This document shows, piece by piece, positions 9,501 through 15,869 of a stretch of DNA of 64,000 nt (positions are counted from its first letter, which is position 1; the number at the start of each line of letters is the position of its first letter). The notes under the pieces were generated by a model. That model saw only the letters and a program-made list of their open reading frames with translations, had not been told where the DNA came from and ran no database searches. The position numbers and the translations under genes are program-made. Source of the DNA: Streptomyces wuyuanensis (GTDB taxonomy: Bacteria; Actinomycetota; Actinomycetes; Streptomycetales; Streptomycetaceae); the NCBI RefSeq assembly GCF_900103455.1, contig NZ_FNHI01000013.1:124001-188000 (forward strand). The letters are read 5' to 3'.

Positions 9501-11001
9501 GCCCGGCCGCAAGACCGGCGCCGACTACACCGGCATCGGTGCCTACTTCCCCATCGACGGAGCCAACGGCGGCCGACAGATCCCCGCCGGCACCACCCTC
9601 AGCAGTGGCCAGTCCCTGGCCTCCAACTCAGCCAAACTCACCATGCAGGCCGACGGCAACCTCGTCATCACCTCCAACGCAGGCAAGACCCTGTGGTCCA
9701 GCGGCACCGCTGGCAACAGTGACGCCACGGCACGCGTGCTCGCCAACGGCAACCTGGCCGTCTACTCCGCCGATGACAGCACCCAGCTGTGGAGCACCGA
9801 CGTCAAAGCGGACCCCACCCGCCCCGATGTCGAGCCCGGGCTCACAGTCGAGGGATACGTCCTGCTCCAGGACCGCGGCAACCTCGTCGTCTACAACGGC
9901 AAGGGTCAGGCAGTGTGGTCCAGCGGCACCGTCACGCGGCACGACTACAACGGCGACGGCCGCAGCGATATGGGCCTGTGGTACGACTTCACCGCCGGAA
10001 CAGACGCCACGTACACGGTGATGGCGAACTCCGACGGCTCGTTCCATCTGCCTTACAAGTCCTTCGCCGCGCCGGTCGGCGCGTGGGAGGCCAAGTCGAT
10101 GAAGTTCGTCACCGGTGACTTCAACGGCGATGGTCGCGGTGACATGGCAGCCCTCTACGGGTACAGCGACACCAGCATCAAGCTGTGGACCGCGCTCGGT
10201 AAGCCCGACGGGGGCTTCAGCACCCCCTTCTCGTCCTGGTCCGTACCCAAGGGATTCATGCACACCAGCTACATGACCCCGCAGGCAGGCGACTTTAACG
10301 GCGACGGACGCGATGACATCGCCGTCTGGTACGCATACCCCGACGGCACCACCAAGATCTGGACCTATACCGCCGGCGTCACCGGCGGCTTCAACGCACC
10401 CTTCGAGGCATGGGCCGGACCAGCTGGGGCCTATCCTCGGAATCGCTGCAAGTTCGTCACTGGCGACTTCAACGGCGACGGACGCGACGATCTCAGCGTC
10501 TTCTACGGCCAGAGCGACAACTCCGTGAAGAACTACACGCACCTCTCCACCGTCAGCGGAGGTTTCTCTGCACCTACTGACTGGTGGTACAGCAGCGCCA
10601 TCGACTGGAACCGCATCACCCCGCACGCCGGCGATTTCAGCGGCGACGGACGCGACGATGCCATCATCTGGTATGACTACGCTGACGGCAGCGACAAGGT
10701 CTCCACGATTCTTGCCGAGTCCGTAGAGGGTCAGGACAAGTTCGGTTCCGCCTTCGTCTCCCTCGCTGCGAGCCCAGGCAGCTGGGACATCACTCGAAGC
10801 CAGCTCGTCATCGGTGACTACAACGGCGACGGACGAGACGACATCGGAGCCATGCACCACCAGCCCGACGGTTCCGTGAAGATGTGGACCTGGACCGCCC
10901 GAGCCACGGACAACAAGTTCAACGGCGCCCTCGCCAGCTGGACCTACACCGATAGCCAGTGGGTCTACGCGTCCACACGCTTCTTCAAGCCCTACAACTA
11001 A
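6520..11001 (+). CDS. Secreted DNRLRE / FG-GAP (VCBS) repeat protein with bulb-type lectin domain
   Basis: This encodes a 1493-residue exported protein. GTG 6520 is preferred over the in-frame GTG at 6499 because AGGGGGAG lies 7 nt upstream of it. A signal peptide ends near residue 40 (QPSYAA). An N-terminal region typical of Streptomyces RHS-associated proteins is followed by a DNRLRE module at about 315-497 (RVGYEAETGG, FFQLDTS, TTWNNQPG), an Fn3-like segment at about 500-610, FG-GAP repeats with calcium-type DxNxDG loops (DLNGDGFKDIW, DINGDTFADVL) at about 715-990, a bulb-lectin region at 1020-1142 (MQADGNLVI, LLQDRGNLVVY), then six further DFNGDGRDD-type repeats to the end, probably a beta-propeller. 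It has no enzymatic motif. Its place head-to-head with the RHS gene suggests a surface or sugar-binding partner, which is inference. A strong terminator follows the stop. Confidence 0.85.
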   Translation: MSITQRGGTSPGRWRSRLLCSAVATSVLAPVVAAQPSYAAHPALGALAAASSDPVADGSMSEEDKALQDAQASGQPVELVSARTEASDTWALPDGSFSVKRHGTAVRVRRDGAWIPADPTLTFATDGSVIPKATSVSVKFSGGGSGPMLSGVKDGRTLSLTWPKPLPKPTLNGNVATYPEVLAGVDLQLKAEVEGFSQLLVVKTAAAAQNPELVELQFAMNTVGLNVSKDTDTGTLVATDPAGQTVFTSPAPLMWDSSTIAAPDAPAARTLAAETSEPGDVFEPGAGAEDAQMATSIDGDTLTITPDHELLTGAETTYPVYIDPSWAWGEWQHWTRVYKAYPNTSYWDTKEDVRVGYEAETGGSDRVSRSFFQLDTSDVTGAQIKSATFRVRNTWSWSCQDRPVELWQVGDISKKTTWNNQPGKIQPRLDVVDDSKGWSSDCAAGNLEFDATPAVRTAAAAGDASVTLGLYAQNEGDTFGWKRFDPKTATLEIKYNHPPRTPSGLGTNPRTSCTAGGSIGNVAVSLYAKIDDPDGGNLTAQFQAFKTGTTTPVVDTSVPALKGRVATVVLPSASTPSGDYTWKVRAKDPDGLYSAWSAACKFTLDRSRPSKPPVISSEGNKFPNGEQGWPNPTGPARSEGNFLFAANGVQDVTAYYWWTDTDPDVHETPASVASAPVTPPSYGPHMVYAYSVDAAGNRSDTATYLYYATRAQERDKPGDLNGDGFKDIWNTDTNGTLLTYAGRGGRDFSAATNGGGTFPGQQVTFSGDWGQEGYNDLISLEYNENDSKNKLRVYPNNGKGIINRDSYLQLTVSCPVPRPSGRCKGEEGWTGDDHWHNAEQITTGGDINGDTFADVLVKQGKNLWVYYGNRGTQLDKVRPHPILVGESDWDTFTVIVPGDLNGDQLPDLILRDNASGDLYRSYGKADPTGVLDAATWGNAASRVKIATGTMPQSLYPTIGSSGDLDGDGNGDGVNDGDGIPDLWARKKDNTLIGWPGRKTGADYTGIGAYFPIDGANGGRQIPAGTTLSSGQSLASNSAKLTMQADGNLVITSNAGKTLWSSGTAGNSDATARVLANGNLAVYSADDSTQLWSTDVKADPTRPDVEPGLTVEGYVLLQDRGNLVVYNGKGQAVWSSGTVTRHDYNGDGRSDMGLWYDFTAGTDATYTVMANSDGSFHLPYKSFAAPVGAWEAKSMKFVTGDFNGDGRGDMAALYGYSDTSIKLWTALGKPDGGFSTPFSSWSVPKGFMHTSYMTPQAGDFNGDGRDDIAVWYAYPDGTTKIWTYTAGVTGGFNAPFEAWAGPAGAYPRNRCKFVTGDFNGDGRDDLSVFYGQSDNSVKNYTHLSTVSGGFSAPTDWWYSSAIDWNRITPHAGDFSGDGRDDAIIWYDYADGSDKVSTILAESVEGQDKFGSAFVSLAASPGSWDITRSQLVIGDYNGDGRDDIGAMHHQPDGSVKMWTWTARATDNKFNGALASWTYTDSQWVYASTRFFKPYN

Positions 11002-11016
11002 CCACCCGGCCACCTG

Positions 11017-11049
11017 ACCGTTCCCGGCAGCACTGCTGCCGGGAACGGT
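11017..11049 (+). terminator. Terminator of the VCBS/lectin gene
   Basis: A perfect 15-bp inverted repeat (arms 11017-11031 and 11035-11049, loop ACT) starts 16 nt after the stop codon at 11001. It is followed by TGCATTT, a weak T-rich tail. The position and perfect stem support a rightward intrinsic terminator. Confidence 0.85.
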
Positions 11050-11253
11050 TGCATTTCGGGCCTGGTGACACGCGTCCTCCCCGACGATACGGGGGTGTTC
11101 CAGCCCGATGACTGGGCTGACCCCGGTTTCGTGGAGGCCGACGCGGCCACGTCGACCGCTAAAGGCATCACCTTCACCCTCGACCTCGCTCACACGGGCC
11201 CCTCCGCGGTCGCACGTACCCTTCCCGGGCCGGGCACGGCGAGAGCGATGGGT

Positions 11254-11772
11254 TTATGAGAGTTTCTTGCACACACCTGTGACCGAGATTCCGATGCCGC
11301 CCTTGTTGTCACCTGCCTGGGCGGCGATTTCCGTCGGTACCGGTCCGGCGCCGAGCATGATGTCCCACTTGCCCGACGAAAGCGCGGTGAGTTCCACCTC
11401 CAGGGTGCTGTCGATCTTCCACCCCCGTGTCTGCAGGCGGTTGGTGATGAGGGTGAGTTCAGCGCGGCCGGGGATCTTGGGTGTCAGGATCGCGCCGGAT
11501 GCCATGCAGGGGGGAACCTTCGCGGCGGCAGCGCGTTTGTCCTCCACGACGCGGAAGTGGTTTTCTCCGACGTTCTTTGCGGCGTAGCGGAGGTCGCTCA
11601 GTACCTGCTCCATGGTCTTCTCAGCGACTGGCGACGCCTTCCCAGCAGGCGGCGGCGATGCCGTCGCGGAGGCTCCCGGCGTTGTTGTCCCGCCGGCGCC
11701 TGCGCAGGCGGTGAGCAGCAGCGTGGCCGCGATCGTGGCGGCGATTGCCGTGGAGTATCTGAGCCCTGTCAA
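11254..11772 (-). CDS. Small secreted lipoprotein, unknown function
   Basis: This 172-residue protein has a lipoprotein signal: a hydrophobic run (TAIAATIAATLLL) ending in the lipobox LTAC, followed by a Gly/Thr/Ala/Pro-rich tether. TTG at 11772 is chosen because GGGGTGGGA lies just upstream and the signal peptide then has normal length; GTG at 11811 is an in-frame alternative with no ribosome site. The mature domain contains EQVLSDLRYAAKNVGENHF and two cysteines (PPCMASG, GVCKKLS) that could form a disulfide. No family was recognised. It faces the VCBS/lectin gene tail to tail and may belong to the same accessory block. Confidence 0.7.
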   Translation of the reverse strand: MTGLRYSTAIAATIAATLLLTACAGAGGTTTPGASATASPPPAGKASPVAEKTMEQVLSDLRYAAKNVGENHFRVVEDKRAAAAKVPPCMASGAILTPKIPGRAELTLITNRLQTRGWKIDSTLEVELTALSSGKWDIMLGAGPVPTEIAAQAGDNKGGIGISVTGVCKKLS

Positions 11773-12037
11773 AGTCCCACCCCTGGGTGATGCGGACCCG
11801 GTATGGAGCACCAGGTCAGAAGAGGTGAGTGTGCCAGGCCGCCTCCGCGTCCGTCCACGAGTTGTTTGACCAGCGTGGCGGCGTTCAGTTCCGCCTTGCG
11901 TACGGAGTTGTTAAGCCCGAGGGTCAGGGTGGCGCCCGCGGTGACCACGGCCCACGACGCCCCGGGGCTCGTAGGGCGGCCAGTCGCGGACGGCTATGGC
12001 CAGCGGCATCGTCCGTGGCGCCGTCGACGAAGGGCCT
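11773..12037. other. Gene-poor junction with possible degraded coding sequence
   Basis: No intact gene lies between the lipoprotein start and the IS3-like fragment. On the minus strand two frames give protein-like segments, LAIAVRDWPPYEPRG near 12000-11960 and VVTAGATLTLGLNNSVRKAE near 11945-11890, but they are in different frames and neither has a credible start. This looks like the remains of a gene disrupted when the insertion sequence arrived; the identity of that gene is unknown. Confidence 0.35.
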
Positions 12038-12597
12038 TGACCCCGGATCTTGAACACTTGAGACGTGGATCTTGAGGATCTGAGAACGGACAGCTTGTGG
12101 TCATGAAGCACTATCCGCCGGAGTTCAAGGCGGACGCGGTCGCTTTGTACGAGTCGCGGCCAGAGGCGACGATCAGGTCGGTCGCCGCTGATCTGGGGGT
12201 CAACCCGGAGACGCTGCGGAACTGGTCCGGGCGGCCGGCGCGAGCCGGCCCCGCGGACGCGGGCGGAGGCGCCTGCCGGGCCGCCCACGCCGCTGGAGGC
12301 GGAGAACTCCGCTCTGCGCAAGAAGGTCCGCGAGTTGGCGGAGGAACGCGAGATCCTGCGGAAGGCCGCCAAGCATTTCGCCGGGGAGACGCGCTGGTGA
12401 ACCGCTTCCAGTTCGTCGCCGACCCCCAGCGCCGCTACGGCGTGAAGCGACCGTGCAGCATCCTCGGCATCGCCCGCTCCAGCTTCTCCTACCGGCGCCG
12501 AACGGCCGCGGACCGGACCGCCGGCCAGGCCCGCCGACGCCCAGCTCGCCGCCCGGATACGGGCCGTGCACCGGGAATCGGACGGCACCTACGGCGT
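12038..12597 (+). mobile_element. Truncated IS3-family insertion sequence
   Basis: The left end begins near 12038 with a TGACCCCGGATCTTGAAC-like sequence that repeats GGATCTTGA, typical of the terminal region of actinobacterial IS3 elements. It is followed by orfA and the beginning of orfB. Similarity to the transposase stops around 12597 (after the DGTYGV segment of orfB), so the DDE catalytic core and the right end are missing. No matching right inverted repeat was found before the tRNA genes. The element cannot move on its own. Confidence 0.75.
12103..12597 (+). pseudogene. IS3-family transposase orfA/orfB remnant, frameshifted and truncated
   Basis: From ATG 12103 the protein begins MKHYPPEFKADAVALYE...LGVNPETLRNW, the HTH region of an IS3 orfA. 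Just after NW the frame shifts, apparently by loss of one G. The expected leucine-zipper-like end (LEAENSALRKKVRELAEER, finishing FAGETRW) appears in another frame and stops at 12398-12400. orfB starts at GTG 12396 (VNRFQFVADPQRRYGVKR), shifts frame again near 12536, and ends within RESDGTYGV. Several indels plus loss of the DDE domain make it non-functional. Confidence 0.8.
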
Positions 12598-12904
12598 TCT
12601 CGTGAACAGAGCCAGGGCCGATTGCCGGTTTCCGTAGCACTCCAAACGCGAGGCCGGGTGGACCAGCGAGCCCACCCAAGACCCCAAGCCCTGATTCTTA
12701 CCGCACGCGACGGCATCCACCTTGATCACTTTACAGGGCAGATTAGACTCATCGGTCATCAGGCTTATTTCGGACACATCGCGTCCACTGCGTGTCCACT
12801 GGATCTTGTTCCAAGGAAAGCAATGGCCCCCTCACATGATTGGCGAGGGGTCTCACTACTGCGTTTGCGCAGGTCAGATCGTTTCTGCTACCTGCGGCGC
12901 TCGG
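12598..12904. other. Gene-free stretch between the IS fragment and the tRNA genes
   Basis: No gene was recognised in these 307 bases. A minus-strand frame of 62 codons at 12589-12777 (starting MSEISLMTDESNLPCK) has no ribosome site and crosses the IS junction, so it is not called. CCCCTC and GAGGGG arms around 12830-12850 could form a weak hairpin just downstream of the minus-strand CAT-anticodon tRNA and may terminate it. A GTCCACTGCGTGTCCACT direct repeat sits near 12785. Confidence 0.35.
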
Positions 12905-12978
12905 TGGGGCGGGTGGGACTCGAACCCACGGCCGACGGATTATGAGTCCGCTGCTCTAGCCGGCTGAGCTACCGCCCC
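12905..12978 (-). tRNA. tRNA with CAT anticodon (Ile2 or elongator Met)
   Basis: A 74-nt cloverleaf: acceptor arms GGGGCGG/CCGCCCC, D-arm GCTC...GAGC, anticodon stem GCGGA/TCCGT (4 Watson-Crick pairs plus a closing A-T) with loop CTCATAA (anticodon CAT), and T-arm GTGGG TTCGAGT CCCAC. CCA is not encoded. A CAT anticodon can be initiator Met, elongator Met or lysidine-modified Ile2; the A-T pair at 1-72 expected to be unpaired in initiator tRNA is absent, so Ile2 or elongator Met is more likely. Confidence 0.92.
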
Positions 12979-13121
12979 CAACGGCGCGTCGCGCACATTT
13001 GTGCGCGCCGTCTGCCGCAGCATAGCCGCTCATACGATCTCCTGCTTCGGATGGTCGGCAACGCCACGATCATGAAGACTGCGCTGCCGTCCGCCCGGTT
13101 CCACGCCAGGACGACAACATG

Positions 13122-13143
13122 AAAAAGGACCCCGAAGGGTCCT
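13122..13143 (-). terminator. Terminator of the tandem tRNA-Asn genes
   Basis: On the minus strand AGGACCC-TTCG-GGGTCCT forms a 7-bp stem with a stable UUCG tetraloop, followed directly by TTTTT (13126-13122). It lies 13 nt downstream of the second tRNA-Asn on its strand. This is a textbook intrinsic terminator, unusual for Streptomyces in having a real T-tract. Confidence 0.9.
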
Positions 13144-13155
13144 CTTCCTCTTCTG

Positions 13156-13228
13156 CTCCCCCGGCTGGACTCGAACCAGCAACCCTCCGGTTAACAGCCG
13201 AATGCTCTGCCAATTGAGCTACAGGGGA
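13156..13228 (-). tRNA. tRNA-Asn (GTT), copy 2
   Basis: A 73-nt cloverleaf: acceptor TCCCCTG/CGGGGGA with one G-T pair, anticodon loop CTGTTAA (anticodon GTT), T-arm GCTGG TTCGAGT CCAGC, discriminator G. It is separated by 5 nt from a near-identical upstream copy and is followed by the terminator at 13122-13143. Confidence 0.95.
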
Positions 13229-13233
13229 CCGCG

Positions 13234-13306
13234 CTCCCCCGACTGGACTCGAACCAGTAACCTGCCGGTTAACAGCCGGCTGCTCTGCCAATTGAGCTAC
13301 AGGGGA
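13234..13306 (-). tRNA. tRNA-Asn (GTT), copy 1
   Basis: A 73-nt cloverleaf with the same acceptor arms and anticodon as its neighbour: anticodon stem GCCGG/CCGGC, loop CTGTTAA, T-arm ACTGG TTCGAGT CCAGT. The two copies are a tandem pair, probably one transcript on the minus strand. They differ at compensating positions in the anticodon and T stems, so both look functional. Confidence 0.95.
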
Positions 13307-13558
13307 TTGTCGCGTGTGCACCGAACGTACCTACCCCGGGCGTTCCCAGGCGGCGCTCGCTCGCTGCGACACATACATTAGCGCAAGCAGGGGGGTGCTC
13401 CGCCAATCGGTTCCCCCGGTGACCACGCGGTGAGCTCCGGGCAGGCGCCCGCGGGTGATCGCAGGGTGATCTCGGGGCCATGCGGGTAGGCGAGCACCAC
13501 AGCCTCACGGTCCGTATCGAACCGGCGTCGGCGACGACGCCTGCGAAGGGTGGCAGCC

Positions 13559-13858
13559 ATGCGCTACCGGCTCACGTTCATGGCCGGAATCGGTGTGGGA
13601 TACGTGCTCGGCGCGCGGGCCGGGCAGGAGCGCTACGAGCAGATGAAGAAGGCGGCAAGGGAGTTCGCGCAGAACCCCGCCGTGCGGAACGCGGCGGACT
13701 CCGCCGCGCAGACGAGCCGCGAGGTGGCGGGCAAGGCGCTGCACGTGGTGAGCGACAAGGTCGGCGACCGGATGCCCGACGCGGTGGCCGAACGGGTGCG
13801 ATCGCTCCGGCAACGGAGCCAGGGCGGCGAGGACGACTGGGGCACCAGCAACACGTGA
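13559..13858 (+). CDS. YtxH-domain small membrane protein
   Basis: This 99-residue protein starts at ATG 13559, with GAAGGG 8 nt upstream; an in-frame GTG at 13550 would overlap that site. An N-terminal hydrophobic segment (LTFMAGIGVGYVLGARAG) containing the GYVLGAR motif is followed by a charged, probably helical tail (YEQMKKAAREFAQNPAVR). This is the layout of YtxH-like general stress proteins, whose role is poorly defined. It is a lone gene between the tRNA cluster and a long palindromic terminator. Confidence 0.8.
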   Translation: MRYRLTFMAGIGVGYVLGARAGQERYEQMKKAAREFAQNPAVRNAADSAAQTSREVAGKALHVVSDKVGDRMPDAVAERVRSLRQRSQGGEDDWGTSNT

Positions 13859-13881
13859 CCCCCGCGCCGGTCCCGGCCTCG

Positions 13882-13940
13882 GCCCCGGCACATGGGTGAG
13901 CCCCGCACGGTCCGTGCGGGGCTCACCCATGTGCCGGGGC
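13882..13940 (+). terminator. 29-bp perfect inverted repeat, terminator after the ytxH-like gene
   Basis: Arms 13882-13910 and 13912-13940 are perfect reverse complements over 29 bp around a single central T. In RNA this gives an exceptionally long hairpin. It begins 24 nt after the ytxH-like stop and ends 117 nt before the kinase start, so rightward termination is the simplest role, though there is no T-tract. Confidence 0.7.
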
Positions 13941-14056
13941 CGCCCGCCGTCACGGGACCGCGCGGGGGCGGGGACCGGGATGCCGGCGGAGCTCGCCCCC
14001 GCCCCGTTCAGCGGCCCACGGCCGTGGGAGTGGCGCGAGTGCGGCAGAATCTGGGC

Positions 14057-15496
14057 ATGGGGATAGTCGCCGGGCTGGACAGTTCGTCCGCATTCACTCG
14101 CATCGTCGTCTGCGACGCGGACACGGGCGCCGTACTGCGCCAGGGATACGCGCCGCATCCCGTCGAGGCCAAGGCCACCGATGTCGATCCGCAGGCGTGG
14201 CTGCTGTCGCTGGGCGAGGCCGCGGCCGGCGGACTGCTCGAGGGCGTGCAGGCCATCGGCGTGTCCGCCCAGCAGCACGGGCTGATACCGCTGGACTCGT
14301 CCGGCGCGCCGGTGCGGCCCGCGATGGTCGGAAACGACAAACGGGCCCAGGCCGCGGCGGCCGATCTGGTCGAGGCGTTCGGCGGGCGGCAGGCGTGGGC
14401 CGAGGCCGTCGGCTGCGTACCCCAGTCCGGGCTGCCCGTGTCGAAGCTGCGCTGGCTGGCGCGGACCGAGCCGGAGGCGGCCCGGCGCACCGCGCTGGTG
14501 CTCCAGCCCCACGACTGGCTGGTGTGGCAGCTGCTCGGCCGCCCGGTGCGCAGGACGACGGACCGCGGGGCGGCGTCGGCGACCGGCTACTGGTCCGCGG
14601 GCACCGGCTCGTACCGCCCCGATCTCGTCGAGCTGGCGCTCGGCCACCAGGCGGCGCTGCCCGAGGTGCTGGGCCCGTCCGATGCCGCCGGGACGACCCC
14701 GGAGGGCCTGCTGATCTCGGCCGGCACCGGAGAGACCATGGCGGCCGCGTTCGGGCTCGGGCTCGGCAGCGGCGACGCGGTGGTGTCCCTCGGGGCCACC
14801 GGTTCCGTGATGGCGATCCACCACGAGGCGCTCGCGGACCCCTCCGGGATGATCACGTCGTTCGCCGACGCGACCGGGATGCATCTGCCGGTGGTGCACA
14901 CGCTCAATGCCGTACGCGCACTGCGCGGCACCGCCGAGATGCTCGGCGTCGAGGATCTGTCGGAACTGTCCGCGCTGGCGATGAAGTCCACCCCGGGCGC
15001 CTCCGGCCTGGTGCTGCTCCCCTATCTGGAGGGCGAGCGCACCCCGCACCTGCCGCACACCGCCGGCACCCTGACGGGACTGCGGCGCGAGTCGATGAAG
15101 CCCGAGCACCTGGCGCGTGCCGCGTTCGAGGGCATGCTGTGCTCGCTGGCCGACGCGCTGGACGTGCTGCGGGGGCGGGGCGTGGTGGTGCGCCGGGTGT
15201 TCCTGCTGGGGCAGGCCGCGGAGCTGCCCGCGATCCAGGCGGCCGCCCCCGCGATCTTCGCCGCACAGGTCGTCGTGCCGCAGCCCGCCGACTACGCGGC
15301 GCTGGGTGCGGCCCGGCAGGCGGCATGGGCGCTCGGCACGGCGCAGGGGACGCTCGCCCCGCACACCCCGCCGTCCTGGCAGGGGGCGGCCGCGCAGGTC
15401 TTCGAGGCCGGCGAGGAACTCGCCGTCGGCCAGGCGGTGCGCCAGCAGTACGCCGCGACGCGCGAGCAGATCCACCCGGGGGCGTTCAACCCCTGA
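14057..15496 (+). CDS. FGGY-family carbohydrate kinase, xylulokinase-like
   Basis: This 479-residue protein has the two-domain ATPase fold of FGGY sugar kinases: an N-terminal phosphate-1 loop (VAGLDSSSAFTRIVVCD), substrate-binding region (IGVSAQQHGLIPLD, with GNDKRA), then the C-terminal domain with phosphate-2 (VVSLGATGSVMAI), PYLEGERTPHLP and an adenosine motif (VFLLGQAAELPAIQ). QQHG and YLEGERTP are most like D-xylulokinase, which phosphorylates D-xylulose to xylulose-5-phosphate. ATG 14057 fits the start of the conserved region; the frame extends upstream but crosses the palindrome. No xylose isomerase or sugar transporter is adjacent, so the substrate is not settled. Confidence 0.82.
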   Translation: MGIVAGLDSSSAFTRIVVCDADTGAVLRQGYAPHPVEAKATDVDPQAWLLSLGEAAAGGLLEGVQAIGVSAQQHGLIPLDSSGAPVRPAMVGNDKRAQAAAADLVEAFGGRQAWAEAVGCVPQSGLPVSKLRWLARTEPEAARRTALVLQPHDWLVWQLLGRPVRRTTDRGAASATGYWSAGTGSYRPDLVELALGHQAALPEVLGPSDAAGTTPEGLLISAGTGETMAAAFGLGLGSGDAVVSLGATGSVMAIHHEALADPSGMITSFADATGMHLPVVHTLNAVRALRGTAEMLGVEDLSELSALAMKSTPGASGLVLLPYLEGERTPHLPHTAGTLTGLRRESMKPEHLARAAFEGMLCSLADALDVLRGRGVVVRRVFLLGQAAELPAIQAAAPAIFAAQVVVPQPADYAALGAARQAAWALGTAQGTLAPHTPPSWQGAAAQVFEAGEELAVGQAVRQQYAATREQIHPGAFNP

Positions 15497-15869
15497 CCGC
15501 TGGCCCGCATCGGGCCGGACGACGACCCACCGGAGCACGGGCCCCGGCCGCGCAGGCTCCGGTCCCGGTCACTCCGCCCCGAACGGCCGTTCAGGCCCGG
15601 GCGGTTGCCGGCCCGGTACCGAACGTCCGCTTCGCCGGGCCCGGCGCCCCCACCGCACGCCGTCCCGGCGGGGCGAGGGCCCGCCCGCGCCCCGGCGTTC
15701 GCATCGGTCGCGGGTCCGCGGAGCGCGGCCCGGACGCAGGGCCGGCGGGGCCGCGGTCCACGCGCGGGTTCTTGACCGGGCCTTGGCCAAAACCCTTGGG
15801 CACCCGGCGGCCCGGTGTCGGAGTATGGGGCGACTCCACGAATGCCGCCGAACCGAGAGACAGCCGCGC
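15497..15869. other. Intergenic region before the ABC exporter operon
   Basis: These 373 bases hold no gene and are very G+C-rich. TTGACC at about 15772-15777 could be a -35 element for the exporter operon, with CCAAAACCCTTGGG nearby as a short imperfect palindrome. No convincing -10 element lies at the right distance, so no promoter is called. Confidence 0.3.

Noticed and set aside
7711..11193. Two long minus-strand frames under the VCBS/lectin gene
   Set aside because: They are antisense to a protein with clear signal peptide and calcium-binding repeats, and have no recognised domain.
12589..12777. Possible 62-residue minus-strand gene next to the IS fragment
   Set aside because: It has no ribosome site, and its 3' end overlaps the transposase remnant.
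12989..13008. CGCGCAC-n4-GTGCGCG-type hairpin beside the CAT-anticodon tRNA
   Set aside because: It is upstream of the tRNA on its strand and short; no function could be argued beyond chance in G+C-rich DNA.
12905..13306. Phage or integrative-element attachment site in the tRNA genes
   Set aside because: No integrase gene and no second copy of a tRNA 3' end were found in the window.
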